Positions 24,657-34,470 of a stretch of DNA of 64,000 nucleotides are shown here, piece by piece (positions within the stretch are counted from its first letter, which is position 1; the number at the start of each line of letters is the position of its first letter). The notes under the pieces were generated by a model. The model worked only from the letters and a program-made list of their open reading frames with translations, did no database searches and was not told where the DNA came from. The position numbers were made by a program, and so were the translations under genes. The DNA is from Candidatus Bathyarchaeota archaeon. GTDB lineage: Archaea > Thermoproteota > Bathyarchaeia > Bathyarchaeales > Bathycorpusculaceae. Location of the stretch: contig JAGTQZ010000004.1 in assembly GCA_018396705.1 (NCBI GenBank), positions 124,001 through 188,000 on the forward strand. Direction: 5' to 3'.

Positions 24657-24884
24657 TTATGATATAAGTTCAACTCTTCTTTTCCCGCGGGCAAGTGATG
24701 TTGTACGTATTTTTCCAGCGATTTCAAGGCGCATTAAAAGTTCATTAAACTCTTTGAAGCCCATGTCCTTATATTCCTCTGACACGTATTCGAAAAGTTC
24801 TACATCTGTCAAAGCACCCTTTTTTCTTAAAATCTCTAGGATCACGTAGTACGTTGGATATGTTTTCCATATTTTCATCGGCAT
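24657..24884 (-). CDS. Small winged-helix-like protein
   Basis: 75 residues with a predicted helix-turn-helix (YVILEILRKKGALTDVELFEYV) and a wing (GKIRTTSLARGKRRVELI). It may bind DNA or RNA. It begins 10 nt after the cdc48 stop, which places it in a cdc48 transcript. Conserved small proteins of this kind are common in Bathyarchaeia-like genomes; no function assigned. Confidence 0.65.
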   Translation of the reverse strand: MPMKIWKTYPTYYVILEILRKKGALTDVELFEYVSEEYKDMGFKEFNELLMRLEIAGKIRTTSLARGKRRVELIS

Positions 24885-24893
24885 AATATTTCC

Positions 24894-27077
24894 CTACGCT
24901 ACTGGTGTAGCCGGTTTCTGTACTTGTCTAACTTGCTGCATAAAACTCTTGTACCACTTTTCCATATCCGGCGTTATTGATGGGCCAATTCTCTTCAATG
25001 CTTCTTCAAAATCTCTCATTGTAACTTCCTTAGCATTTATATCTCTTCTTAACGCTTGCATGGCAGCTTCTCTGCAGACAGCCTCTATATCTGCACCTGA
25101 ATAATACTTTGTGATAGCTGCTAAGGCTTCTAGATTCACGTCCTTAGCCAGCGGCATATTTTTTGTGTAGATTTTGAATATTTGAAGACGACCTCTTTCG
25201 TCCGGCTCCGGCACATATATAAGTCTGTCAAATCTTCCCGGACGAAGCACTGCCGGGTCAACCATGTCTGGCCTGTTCGTTGCCGCTATGACAACAACAT
25301 CTTCTAATGTCACTATGCCGTCCATTTCTGTGAGCAGTTGGCTTATCACCCGTTCCGTCACACCACTATCAGCAAATCCCAAACCCCTACGCGGTACTAA
25401 AGAGTCTATTTCATCAAAGAATATCACGGCTGGAGCTGCCATTCTCGCCTTCCTGAAAACTTCTCTAATTGCTTTCTCAGATTCTCCCACCCACTTTGAG
25501 AAAACTTCTGGGCCTTTAACCGTTATGAAGTTGGCTTCGCTTTCCGTTGCAACTGCCCTAGCTAAAAGAGTCTTACCACAACCTGGAGGACCATACAACA
25601 ATATACCTTTAGGCGGCTTTACCCCCATTCTTTTGAAAATTTCCGGATTCTTCAATGGCCATTCAACAGCCTCCTTAAGCTCTTGTTTTACTTCCTCTAG
25701 CCCTCCTATGTCATCCCAGTGAACTGTTGGCACTTCAATGTACACTTCACGCATTGCAGTAGGCGTTACTTCTTTGTAAGCGTTCAAAAAGTCCTCCATT
25801 TTAACCTCCATTTTTTCTAGAACTTCTGGCGGTATACGTTCTTCTTCAAGGTTTATCTGCGGGAGATATCGCCTCAACGCTTTCATAGCTGTTTCTCTGC
25901 AGAGTGCCGCTAAGTCAGCACCAGTGTATCCATGTGTCATTTCAGCAAGCTTTTTAAGGTCTACATCCTCAGCAAGTGGCATTCCTCTCGTGTGAATCTG
26001 GAGAATTTCATATCTTCCCTGCTTGTCCGGCACACCAATTTCAATTTCTCTGTCAAACCGTCCAGGTCTTCGAAGCGCAGGATCCAATGCACCAGGCCTA
26101 TTTGTCGCCCCAATAACTATAACGTTTCCTCTTCCGGACAAACCATCCATCAAGGCGAGGAGTTGTGCAACGACACGTCTTTCGACTTCACCTGTTACCT
26201 CCTCTCTTTTTGGCGCAATAGCGTCCAACTCATCGATAAAAATTATGCTCGGCGCATTTTGTTGGGCTTGTTGGAAGATTTCTCTGAGTCTAGCTTCTGA
26301 TTCACCGTAGAACTTACTCATTATTTCTGGCCCGTTTATTGAGAAGAAGTTGGCTTCCGACTCGTTTGCTACAGCTCGGGCTAGTAAGGTTTTACCGCAT
26401 CCAGGCGGTCCATGCAGTAGCACTCCCTTTGGCGGTTCTATGCCTAATCTCTGGAAGAGCTCTGGATGTCGCAGGGGCAGTTCCACCATTTCTCTTACTC
26501 TTTGGATTTCTTCGTGTAACCCTCCAATATCTTCGTAGGTGGTTCTTGGGACCCCCTTTCCTTCTGGTGCTGGCTCACTTAAAATCGTGAGTTTTGTATC
26601 CGCTGTAACCTTGACTATACCATGAGGACGGGTTTTCGCTACTATAAATGGTATAGCATGACCAAGCATCATGACAAGGGTTGTATCTCCCTCGACTAGG
26701 GTTCTTTCCATAAGACGGTTTTTAACAAAATTAGTGAAATCTTCGTCCACATTTAGGCGCATGTCAACGGGTGCAAGCGTCACATTTAAGGCTTCTTTAA
26801 CTTTTGCCGGCCTCACAATGACATACTCGTTTATGGCTACTCCTGCGTTTTTTCGTGTGAAACCATCTATGCGTATTATGTCGCGGTTTTGATCTTCACT
26901 GTAGGCTGGCCAAGCTATGGCTGAAGTGGTTCGCTTACCCACTATTTCTATGACGTCACCGGCGCTTATACCTAATTTTTGCATTGTCCTCTGATCTATA
27001 CGGGCTATGCCCCGTCCTACGTCTCTTTGTCTAGCATCTCCAACGCGTAGCTGAACCTCACTTACTTTTTCGTTCAC
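24894..27077 (-). CDS. cdc48: CDC48/p97 AAA+ ATPase
   Basis: 727 residues from a GTG. An N-terminal double-psi barrel and 4-stranded N domain (1-180) precede two AAA modules. Walker A motifs are [18 protein letters not shown] (223-240) and [18 protein letters not shown] (~500); Walker [13 protein letters not shown] and [12 protein letters not shown] follow, with arginine-finger regions GRFDRE and GRFDRL. It is a hexameric unfoldase feeding the proteasome. The lack of an HbYX ending (ends KPATPVA) is notable, as many archaeal Cdc48 carry one. Confidence 0.97.
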   Translation of the reverse strand: MNEKVSEVQLRVGDARQRDVGRGIARIDQRTMQKLGISAGDVIEIVGKRTTSAIAWPAYSEDQNRDIIRIDGFTRKNAGVAINEYVIVRPAKVKEALNVTLAPVDMRLNVDEDFTNFVKNRLMERTLVEGDTTLVMMLGHAIPFIVAKTRPHGIVKVTADTKLTILSEPAPEGKGVPRTTYEDIGGLHEEIQRVREMVELPLRHPELFQRLGIEPPKGVLLHGPPGCGKTLLARAVANESEANFFSINGPEIMSKFYGESEARLREIFQQAQQNAPSIIFIDELDAIAPKREEVTGEVERRVVAQLLALMDGLSGRGNVIVIGATNRPGALDPALRRPGRFDREIEIGVPDKQGRYEILQIHTRGMPLAEDVDLKKLAEMTHGYTGADLAALCRETAMKALRRYLPQINLEEERIPPEVLEKMEVKMEDFLNAYKEVTPTAMREVYIEVPTVHWDDIGGLEEVKQELKEAVEWPLKNPEIFKRMGVKPPKGILLYGPPGCGKTLLARAVATESEANFITVKGPEVFSKWVGESEKAIREVFRKARMAAPAVIFFDEIDSLVPRRGLGFADSGVTERVISQLLTEMDGIVTLEDVVVIAATNRPDMVDPAVLRPGRFDRLIYVPEPDERGRLQIFKIYTKNMPLAKDVNLEALAAITKYYSGADIEAVCREAAMQALRRDINAKEVTMRDFEEALKRIGPSITPDMEKWYKSFMQQVRQVQKPATPVA

Positions 27078-27147
27078 CTAGAACCCATCCATAAACAAGC
27101 GTACTCTGTTTCGAAACACATATACTTCTCATATAAAGGTTTAACCC

Positions 27148-27423
27148 TTATCTACTTATCCTCCTAACCATTACCGTTTGCACTTGGCTTATTTCGGTTA
27201 TCTGTTCAAATTTCTTTTCAAGCTCCTCCAAAACACCTGTTTTGTCCTCCGGAATTTGGACAGCGCAGAGTAGGGCTTTCAAACCAAACGCTATGGGTTC
27301 TTCGCCGTAACCATACACTGCGGCAAACTCCGGTAAAGAAGCTTCAATTTTCTTCTTTAACTCTTCAAAGTTCACATTTATATCAGTCGGAAATATTTTA
27401 TATGTAATTACAACGCTTCCCAT
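27148..27423 (-). CDS. ef1b: Elongation factor 1-beta (aEF1B)
   Basis: 91 residues from ATG 27423, chosen because the family begins MGSVVITYKIFPTD and GGAGGTG lies 7 nt upstream. Ferredoxin-like fold: EELKKKIEASLP, PIAFGLKALLCAVQIPED, VQTVMVRRISR. It exchanges GDP for GTP on EF-1A. It is co-transcribed with the upstream zinc-ribbon protein, a pairing conserved in archaea. Confidence 0.95.
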   Translation of the reverse strand: MGSVVITYKIFPTDINVNFEELKKKIEASLPEFAAVYGYGEEPIAFGLKALLCAVQIPEDKTGVLEELEKKFEQITEISQVQTVMVRRISR

Positions 27424-27442
27424 GTTTTGCACCTCCACTTTG

Positions 27443-27631
27443 TCATGGGCCCGTAAAACTACATTTTGGACATTTATACGGTCGCCCAAATTTTCTGCAT
27501 TTTTTGCAGCGTCTTATCAGTATCTCCCCACAATTTGGACAAAGGAACTTTGTGGATTCAGCTCCCGGTGGAATAGGCTTACCGCAGCTTGTACATGTTA
27601 CTAACGTTATTGTGACTGCTTTTTCAGTCAT
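27443..27631 (-). CDS. Zinc-ribbon protein linked to aEF1B
   Basis: 62 residues with four CxxC knuckles (C13/16, C31/34, C42/45, C54/57), enough for two zinc sites, and a basic [15 protein letters not shown] stretch. This is the small archaeal HVO_2753/DUF1610-type protein that regularly precedes the EF-1 beta gene. Translation or RNA binding is likely but unproven. The gap to ef1b is 19 nt. Confidence 0.8.
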   Translation of the reverse strand: MTEKAVTITLVTCTSCGKPIPPGAESTKFLCPNCGEILIRRCKKCRKFGRPYKCPKCSFTGP

Positions 27632-27786
27632 CTTAAACTCCTCGTGATGTGATGTTTTGTAATTGTTAAGCTTCCTTATATCTTATGTGGTTTAAATCTC
27701 AAAACAGTGTACAGATTTAACCATTAAGCTTAAATAAGCAACAACGAGTCTAAAACCGGTTAGGGAGAGTAGGGAGAGCAATTAAT

Positions 27787-28617
27787 TTGAGATATGTAAC
27801 CGCCATTGGAATGACTATAGCATTGATCATAGCATTTATCGCAGGATTATACTTGAGCCCACATATATTCCCACAAGTTTTAGGTCCGGAAGATCCGGTG
27901 TGGGACAGGATTACGAAAGCTGGCAAGATCAAGGTCGGCACAGAACCCGGATGGCCACCGTATGAGTTTTTGGCTGAAAATGGAAGTATTATTGGATTTG
28001 AAATTGAGCTTATGGAAATGATTGCAAAGGAGTTAAACTTGGAAGTGGAGTGGGTGAACATGGCTTTTGACGCTATAATTCCAGCTGTACAAGCTATGGA
28101 TATAGATCTTGGCGTTAGTGGTTTTTCAGTAACCCCTGAGAGGCTTGAAGAGGTTCAGTTCACGATGCCTCACAGCATTACAGAAGGACAAGTTATAATG
28201 TTGGAAACCAGAGCCAAAGAGTTGGGGATAACTGGTCTATCTTCTCTCTCAATGTTGAACACCTTAGGCCTGAAATGTGGAACGCAGTCTGGAACAACCC
28301 AGGAGCAAGAATTGAAAGAAGTGGCTCCTAACGCTTTGCGGACTTACAGAGACTTTCTTTTAGCGCTTGAAGAAATGAAGAGGGGCGTTATTGATTGTGT
28401 TTACGCAGAGACCCCGATAACCTCCAACTGGATACTTGAGGCTGAACAGAAGGGCGAGGAGCCTATAGTGGTTGTCTATAGAAGACCTTACTATCCGGTA
28501 GCTTTCGTCGCCCACAAGGACGCAGATGTGCTTGTAGCAAAAATTAACGGTGTACTTGCTGAACTTATTGCATCTGCAAAAGTTGACGAGTTAAAACAAA
28601 AATGGAAGTGCGATTAA
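27787..28617 (+). CDS. Polar amino-acid ABC transporter substrate-binding protein
   Basis: 276 residues from a TTG preceded by GGGAGAG repeats. An N-terminal signal anchor (GMTIALIIAFIAGLYLSP) is followed by a SBP_bac_3 domain: IKVGTEPGWPPYEF, IGFEIELMEMIAKELNLEVEW, GVSGFSVTPER. It captures polar amino acids outside the membrane for the permeases encoded downstream. A divergent TATA region (GCTTAAATAA near 27726) probably serves this operon. Confidence 0.9.
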   Translation: MRYVTAIGMTIALIIAFIAGLYLSPHIFPQVLGPEDPVWDRITKAGKIKVGTEPGWPPYEFLAENGSIIGFEIELMEMIAKELNLEVEWVNMAFDAIIPAVQAMDIDLGVSGFSVTPERLEEVQFTMPHSITEGQVIMLETRAKELGITGLSSLSMLNTLGLKCGTQSGTTQEQELKEVAPNALRTYRDFLLALEEMKRGVIDCVYAETPITSNWILEAEQKGEEPIVVVYRRPYYPVAFVAHKDADVLVAKINGVLAELIASAKVDELKQKWKCD

Positions 28618-28635
28618 AGTTTAATGTGATAAACG

Positions 28636-29298
28636 TTGGATGCTCTTCAACAACTGATGCTCATACTAAATGGGGTAGCCTCAACCATAACTATTTCCAT
28701 AGCCTCTTTTTTCATAGGGGTTGTTGTCGGCCTTCCTCTTTCGTTTTTACGTGTTTATGGAACGAGAGGCATTCAATTTCTGATAGACGGCTTTGAAAAA
28801 TTTTTTAGGGGAATCCCAGAGTTAGTGCTTATGTTCTTATTCTATTTTGGTGTTGGCTTGTATTTTCCTTTCACTTTCAAGAACGTTTTCTTTACCGCGA
28901 ATTTTGTTTTGGGGTTAAGAAGCGCTGCAAACCAGTCCCAGATTTTCAGGGGAGCAATAAGAGGCATAGGAGACGAGCAATTAGTGGCCGCTTTGTCTCT
29001 TGGACTTTCAAAAGTGAAATCTATACTTTTTGTGATGTTGCCCCAAGTAATTATCTATTCCACACCTGGGCTTGGAAGCGAATACGCCCTCCTCGTTAAG
29101 GATTCGGCGTATGCTTATCTAATTGGTGCGGTTGATATAATGGCCCGCACTGATTGGCTTAGAAAAGCAACAGGAGATACGGTTACCCCCTATATTACTG
29201 CGGCATTTCTGTATATTTTGTTAACATTCCCGATCGCAACATATCTGGATAAGTGGGGAAGTCGGAAAAAGAGACAACTCGGGTTGGAGCGGAAATGA
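28636..29298 (+). CDS. Polar amino-acid ABC transporter permease (first)
   Basis: 220 residues from a TTG. Hydrophobic segments and the conserved permease loop (LRSAANQSQIFRGAIRGIGDEQLVAALSLGLSK) of the His/Glu/Gln family are visible. It forms a heterodimeric channel with the permease at 30048. Its TGA overlaps the ATG of the ATPase gene (ATGA), indicating translational coupling. Confidence 0.92.
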   Translation: MDALQQLMLILNGVASTITISIASFFIGVVVGLPLSFLRVYGTRGIQFLIDGFEKFFRGIPELVLMFLFYFGVGLYFPFTFKNVFFTANFVLGLRSAANQSQIFRGAIRGIGDEQLVAALSLGLSKVKSILFVMLPQVIIYSTPGLGSEYALLVKDSAYAYLIGAVDIMARTDWLRKATGDTVTPYITAAFLYILLTFPIATYLDKWGSRKKRQLGLERK

Positions 29299-30047
29299 CA
29301 GAAATAGTAATGGAATGTAAAAATCTTTGGAAGCTCTACAAGAATGTTGTTGCAGTGAGGGATGTTTCCCTTCAAATTAGAGAAGGTGAAATAAAGCTAA
29401 TCTTTGGGCCAAGCGGCTCCGGAAAAAGTACTCTTCTAAGGTGCTTAGCCATGTTGACACCTCCAACGAAGGGCGATGTTTTCCTTAGAGGTGAATGTTT
29501 AACGAGACCTGGTGTTGACTTAAACAAAGCGAGAGCGAGGATAGGGTTTGTTTTCCAACATATCTATCTTTTTCATCATTTAACTGCTCTTGGGAATGTT
29601 GAATTAGCGCTGAGGCATGTGCTAAAGATGCCGAGGGAGGAAGCTCGCAGGAGAGCTATGGAGGCTCTTAAAGAGGTTAAAATGGAGAAATGGGCAAATT
29701 ATTATCCTTCGCAACTTTCCGGTGGACAGCAACAACGCGTTGGAATAGCAAGAGCGTTAGCGAGAAACCCGGATATCATATTGCTCGATGAGCCTACATC
29801 AGCGTTAGATCCAGAGTTAACAGGGGAGGTAATAGACACCTTAAGGGACTTGGCGAAAAAGGGAACAACAATGCTCATAGTTAGCCACGAAATGCCTTTC
29901 GCTCGGGAAGTTGCTGATGAAATGATATTTTTCGATGAAGGAACAATAGTTGAAACTGGAACACCGAAACATTTCTTCACTAACCCTTCAAGTGAAAGAG
30001 CCAAAAAGTTTATGATGCGACTTATTAAGCGTACGAGAAGGGAGTAA
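29295..30047 (+). CDS. Polar amino-acid ABC transporter ATP-binding protein
   Basis: 250 residues from ATG 29295 (ATGA overlap with the previous gene). Walker A GPSGSGKST, Q-loop FVFQHIYLFHHLTALGNV, signature LSGGQQQRVGIARAL, Walker B ILLDEPTSALD and switch histidine SHEM are intact. It powers import by the two permeases on either side. Confidence 0.95.
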   Translation: MTEIVMECKNLWKLYKNVVAVRDVSLQIREGEIKLIFGPSGSGKSTLLRCLAMLTPPTKGDVFLRGECLTRPGVDLNKARARIGFVFQHIYLFHHLTALGNVELALRHVLKMPREEARRRAMEALKEVKMEKWANYYPSQLSGGQQQRVGIARALARNPDIILLDEPTSALDPELTGEVIDTLRDLAKKGTTMLIVSHEMPFAREVADEMIFFDEGTIVETGTPKHFFTNPSSERAKKFMMRLIKRTRRE

Positions 30048-30710
30048 ATGGAGTTTCTACTAAAATATCTGGGAGATATTCTACAAGGGTTTACTGTTAC
30101 AGTCGAGATTACATTATTCGGCGTGTTTGCTGGTCTTGTACTTGGCATTTTCCTGGCTATCGGCGACTTATATGGGGGAAGACTTGTCTCCACAATTATC
30201 GGAGTCTACACAGAGTTTTTTAGGGGAAGCCCAATTATAGTTCAGTTGTTTTTCTTTTATTTCACAATACCTTCCTTGCTTAAAACCACATTTGACGCCT
30301 TTATAGTTGGGCTTGTTGTTTTTGCTTTAAACAGCGCAGCCTACCAGAAAGGGTATATTAAAGGAGCCATAGCTGTTATTTCAGAAGATCAAATGATGGC
30401 AGCCTTATCATTGGGTCTTTCAAAAGTCAAAGCAATATTTTACGTCATTCTTCCTCAAGCTTTAAGGTTGGTTATACCCGCGTGGAGCAACGAGTTTTGC
30501 TCTTTAACCAAGAGCACTGCGGCATTGCTCGTCATTGGAGTTTCGGACTTAACTTCTGTTGGCCTTATGATCGCAACTCATTATTTCCGTTATGTTGAAA
30601 CGTTTCTAGTTATTGCGGTCATTTACCTTATCTGGGTTACGGTTGTTACGAAAATAGCTGACAAAGTTTATGAACGAGTGAAGATTCCGGGAATCGAAAT
30701 ATCTGCCTAA
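30048..30710 (+). CDS. Polar amino-acid ABC transporter permease (second)
   Basis: 220 residues. The ATG follows the ATPase stop with no gap. EAA-like loop AAYQKGYIKGAIAVISEDQMMAALSLGLSK, TM helices at both ends and the ILPQALRLVIPAWSNEF segment match HisM/GlnP-type permeases. It is the fourth and last gene of the transporter operon. Confidence 0.92.
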   Translation: MEFLLKYLGDILQGFTVTVEITLFGVFAGLVLGIFLAIGDLYGGRLVSTIIGVYTEFFRGSPIIVQLFFFYFTIPSLLKTTFDAFIVGLVVFALNSAAYQKGYIKGAIAVISEDQMMAALSLGLSKVKAIFYVILPQALRLVIPAWSNEFCSLTKSTAALLVIGVSDLTSVGLMIATHYFRYVETFLVIAVIYLIWVTVVTKIADKVYERVKIPGIEISA

Positions 30711-30762
30711 TGCAAAGCTTTTATTGTTAATTTTGCTTTTAGAAAATTGGGCGCGTTAAAGT

Positions 30763-31797
30763 TTGGGTGTTAACCTTCGCGACTTGGTTCCCAAAACGGT
30801 AATTAAGCTTGAGGATTTGAGTGGTAAATCCATTGCAATAGACGCTTATAATGCGCTTTACCAGTTCTTAGCTATAATTCGGCAGCCAGATGGCACACCA
30901 TTAAAGGATAGTAGCGGCCGTATCACCAGCCATCTGAGTGGCTTGCTTTACCGGACAAGCAACCTTGTGGAATTGGGAATTAAACCTATCTATGTTTTTG
31001 ATGGTACTCCACCAGCCTTAAAAGAGGCTGAGATTAAGAGACGTATGAAAGCCAAAGAAGAAGCCTTAGTCAAGTATGAACAGGCTTTGAAAGAGGGAAG
31101 AATTGAAGAGGCAAGAATGTATGCTCAAGCCACTGCAAGCCTTAAAGATTACATGGCTGAAGACAGCAAACACCTCTTAGACCTCTTGGGAATCCCATGG
31201 ATTCAAGCTCCCAGCGAGGGTGAAGCCCAAGCAGCTCATATCGTAAAACGTGGAGATGCAGACTATTGCGCAAGCCAAGACTATGATAGTTTACTTTTTG
31301 GCGCTCCAAGACTTGTCAGAAACGTCACAATTTCCGGACGGAGAAAGCTTCCGGGTAAAAATGTCTACGTGGAAGTCGAACCCGAAATTGTGGAACTCGA
31401 TCGTGTTTTAAAAGAATGCGGCATAACTCATGAACAGCTGATTGATGTAGGAATACTTGTCGGGACAGACTTCAACCCTGAAGGCATAAAGGGACTTGGA
31501 CCTAAAACTGCTTTGAAACTCATAAAGGAGTATGGAAGTCTGGAAAACGCTTTGCCCCATATTAAGGACGCTGACTTTCCGGTCGATCCACATCAAATCA
31601 AGGAGATTTTCTTGCATCCGAAGGTAACCAACAACTACAAGATAGATTGGAGAGAGCCTGATGTGAAAGGTGTAATAGATTTTATTTGCCACGAAAGGGA
31701 TTTTTCAGAAGACCGTGTAAGAAAAGCCCTTGAGAAAATGCAGAAAGGTTTCACCAAACTTAAGGGTAAAACAACATTAGAGAGATGGTTTGGATAA
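30763..31797 (+). CDS. fen: Flap endonuclease 1
   Basis: 344 residues from a TTG, giving the usual MGVNLRDLVP N-terminus. N domain: IAIDAYNALYQFL, VFDGTPPALK. I domain: IQAPSEGEAQAAHIVK and ASQDYDSLLFG acidic metal ligands. H3TH: LVGTDFNPEGIKGLGPKTALKLI. C-terminus TTLERWFG is a PIP box for PCNA. It removes 5' flaps in Okazaki fragment maturation and repair. Confidence 0.97.
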   Translation: MGVNLRDLVPKTVIKLEDLSGKSIAIDAYNALYQFLAIIRQPDGTPLKDSSGRITSHLSGLLYRTSNLVELGIKPIYVFDGTPPALKEAEIKRRMKAKEEALVKYEQALKEGRIEEARMYAQATASLKDYMAEDSKHLLDLLGIPWIQAPSEGEAQAAHIVKRGDADYCASQDYDSLLFGAPRLVRNVTISGRRKLPGKNVYVEVEPEIVELDRVLKECGITHEQLIDVGILVGTDFNPEGIKGLGPKTALKLIKEYGSLENALPHIKDADFPVDPHQIKEIFLHPKVTNNYKIDWREPDVKGVIDFICHERDFSEDRVRKALEKMQKGFTKLKGKTTLERWFG

Positions 31798-31987
31798 TAC
31801 ACGCTATATTTGATAATTCTAGCCCGCGGCCACTTTCATCGAGGATGGAACAATGATAATAAAATATGTTTAAGCAGTTTTTATGTTGGCCCCACCTCCA
31901 AATGTTAACTATGGTTAACCGACTACTACCGTATGCACGGAAAGGCTAAAATCGAGATTTCAAAGATGATAAATGTGTTCAGAATAA

Positions 31988-32770
31988 TTGGTGAAAGACG
32001 TGTGTGAACTTGCTGTCAATGTTGAAGGTTTGTGTGTAATGTATGGTTCTATTAGAGCGGTGGATGGTCTGTGTTTTAAAGTTAAATGCGGAGAAATCTA
32101 CGGATTGCTTGGTCCAAACGGTGCCGGGAAAAGCAGCACGCTGAAGGTTTTGGCTGGATTATTAGAACCTACTTACGGCACTATTGAAATTTTTGGCAAA
32201 CCAATTTCCGAAGAAGTTGAAGTTAAAAGGCTTATTGGTTATGTTCCTGAAGAAACCGTGCTTTTGGAATCTCTCACTCCTAGGGAATTCTTTGAATTCG
32301 TTGCCTCCGTAAGGAAGTTAGGCAAAGAAGTTAACTCTCGACTTTATAAGCTAGTATCAGCTTTTGAACTCGCCGAATATTTCGACACTCCTATTGCAAC
32401 ATTATCTATGGGAACCAAACGCAAAGTATCGGTCATCGCTGCCCTTCTGCATGAACCATCTCTTCTAATATTAGATGAACCATTGATAGGACTGGATGCC
32501 CGAGCATCTAAAATCTTGAAGGAACTCATAGTCCACCATGCAAGTAGGGGCGGGGCGGTCATTTTTTCGACCCACATTATGGAAGTTGCTGAGAAAATCT
32601 GCCACAGAGTTGGAATAATTAACAAGGGTAAACTTGTAGGTGAGGGAACGGTTAATGAGCTTAGACAGCTTATTCGAAGTGCAGAAGGCTCTTTGGAGGA
32701 TATATTTCTCAAGGTTACCCAGCAAGAGAATGGAATAAGAGATTTAATCGCAGCCTTAGAGGAAAGATAA
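31988..32770 (+). CDS. ABC transporter ATP-binding protein (exporter type)
   Basis: 260 residues; start TTG 31988 or GTG 31991, neither with a clear ribosome-binding site. Walker A GPNGAGKSS, signature LSMGTKRKVSVIAALL (atypical but found in COG1131 exporters), Walker B LLILDEPLIGLD, and H-loop STHIMEV. It partners the membrane protein that starts 1 nt downstream. Substrate unknown. Confidence 0.88.
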   Translation: MVKDVCELAVNVEGLCVMYGSIRAVDGLCFKVKCGEIYGLLGPNGAGKSSTLKVLAGLLEPTYGTIEIFGKPISEEVEVKRLIGYVPEETVLLESLTPREFFEFVASVRKLGKEVNSRLYKLVSAFELAEYFDTPIATLSMGTKRKVSVIAALLHEPSLLILDEPLIGLDARASKILKELIVHHASRGGAVIFSTHIMEVAEKICHRVGIINKGKLVGEGTVNELRQLIRSAEGSLEDIFLKVTQQENGIRDLIAALEER

Positions 32771-32771
32771 A

Positions 32772-34424
32772 GTGGCGGAAAAATTTTCTGAAGTATGGAA
32801 AATTTCCGGCGTTGTCTACAGGGAAGTGTGCTTTCAATCTATTTTTTCCCTCCGTTTAGGTGCTGCTCTTCCACAAATGGATAGCCAGAAAATCAACAGA
32901 ATAGCAAAACAGGCAGAAATAAACATGTTAATCAGCAAAATTCTAATTACAATTTTTGTGGTTGTTCTAGCTGTTTTGCCCTTAGGTTTCTGGTCATATT
33001 TCATTATGGAACTAAAACTGGCAGAGGAGTTGGCTGTCGTTAGTTGTGTTTCAGTTTTTCTAGCCTCCCTATTTTTCCTTCTGGTAATGCTTGGGCTTCA
33101 AGCTACTACCTCGCTGATATCGACGAAAGCTTTTGAAATCCTCGGAAACCTTCCAATATCACGAAAAGATATCTCTAGAATCGCGCTGGTATCTTTCCTA
33201 AGAATTTTTGATATTCCGTTAACAGCTGTCCTTGTAATTTTTCCCCTGGTCTTTTCCATTGTTGTCCGCTCATTTTTTGGAGGATTGGTTGCTCTGTTTG
33301 CTGCTGTTCTCACAGAAATTTTCGCTTTGGCTTTAACGATTGGTTTAGCAAAATTTTTTTATTCAAGGATTGTCGGCGGAGGGGGAGGCTCAAAGTATAA
33401 GACAATCATACGGTTTATCTACATGCTTGTATGGATTCTTCCATCTTTCGGTATTTACTTGATTATGAACTTTGCAACACGAATTTTACAAATCTTCGCC
33501 TATTCTTTAACACAGTTATCCTTCGTTCACATTCTCGTGTTTGCTTTTGTGTATCCATTTTCGTTGGGTTTTGCTGTGGCTTTTGCGACGTTTCCGCAAA
33601 AAATCAGCTTAGCCTTCGTTACTGTTTTGATTGTTTCCATCATCTTATATGTAGCGTTGGGGTATTTTGGACTAAACTACATAAAGTCAACTATTAAACG
33701 TGTCGGTTCAAGTGGACTAATAGCCGTTTCAAAGGCTTTTGTTAAGGATCTAATCATTCAACCTAAATCTGCCATCTTAGGAATAATTATTAAAGACATT
33801 AGAATTGCGTCCAGATCTCCTTCCTATGCAAGCATTTTGATGCTGCCAGCATTACAGACTTTAATTGTTGTTGTGTCGATTCTGGGAATAACTGGCATAA
33901 ACTTGGTGACGGTTCTTGGTTTTCTAACTGGGGTTTCATTGTTATCGCTTATGGTAACTCCTACGTTGTTTTCGGCTGAAACATTAGCGTCGGCTTACAC
34001 GCGAAGTCTACCGTTAAAAAGAAGCACGGTCATAGCTGCAAAAACATTCTTGTCAACTGTGACGTACCTATGTTGTGTGGTTGTGCTGACAATAATCGCA
34101 CTATATTTAAGGAAAGAGCCTATTATTCTCACCGCTTTCGGACTGGGGCAAACTATTTCTGTGTCTGCCGGTTGCTTAGCGGAATTGCTTCTGCTTGTGA
34201 AAAAGTTTTGGGACGTGAAACTTGCGCCTGGTGGCATCTATACTAATTTGGGTGCTTTTATAATTGTGCTTATCCCCGGAATTATTTTGTGCTTGACACC
34301 TATCACCATATGCTTCATTGTCGGTTTTACAAATATCTTGCATACTTTAGCAATTTTTGTTGCAAGCGCTGTCGTGGAATTTGTAACTGTGGCATTCCTC
34401 ATTAGAATATTAATCAAAGACTAA
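32772..34424 (+). CDS. ABC exporter membrane protein
   Basis: 550 residues from a GTG with GAGGAAAG upstream. About 12 hydrophobic segments, in two halves separated by a soluble loop around residues 310-345 (RVGSSGLIAVSKAFVKDLIIQPK). Resembles ABC-2-type permeases of archaeal two-gene exporters. It is coupled to the ATPase before it. The transported molecule cannot be inferred. Confidence 0.8.
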   Translation: MAEKFSEVWKISGVVYREVCFQSIFSLRLGAALPQMDSQKINRIAKQAEINMLISKILITIFVVVLAVLPLGFWSYFIMELKLAEELAVVSCVSVFLASLFFLLVMLGLQATTSLISTKAFEILGNLPISRKDISRIALVSFLRIFDIPLTAVLVIFPLVFSIVVRSFFGGLVALFAAVLTEIFALALTIGLAKFFYSRIVGGGGGSKYKTIIRFIYMLVWILPSFGIYLIMNFATRILQIFAYSLTQLSFVHILVFAFVYPFSLGFAVAFATFPQKISLAFVTVLIVSIILYVALGYFGLNYIKSTIKRVGSSGLIAVSKAFVKDLIIQPKSAILGIIIKDIRIASRSPSYASILMLPALQTLIVVVSILGITGINLVTVLGFLTGVSLLSLMVTPTLFSAETLASAYTRSLPLKRSTVIAAKTFLSTVTYLCCVVVLTIIALYLRKEPIILTAFGLGQTISVSAGCLAELLLLVKKFWDVKLAPGGIYTNLGAFIIVLIPGIILCLTPITICFIVGFTNILHTLAIFVASAVVEFVTVAFLIRILIKD

Positions 34425-34470
34425 AAACTAGTAGTCAAGCTGATTAAAGTGCCCGTGAAGCTCTTCATTT

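Noticed and set aside
31904-31919. GTTAACtatgGTTAAC dyad upstream of the ABC exporter genes
   Set aside because: Only two 6-nt self-palindromes; too short and AT-rich to call an operator.
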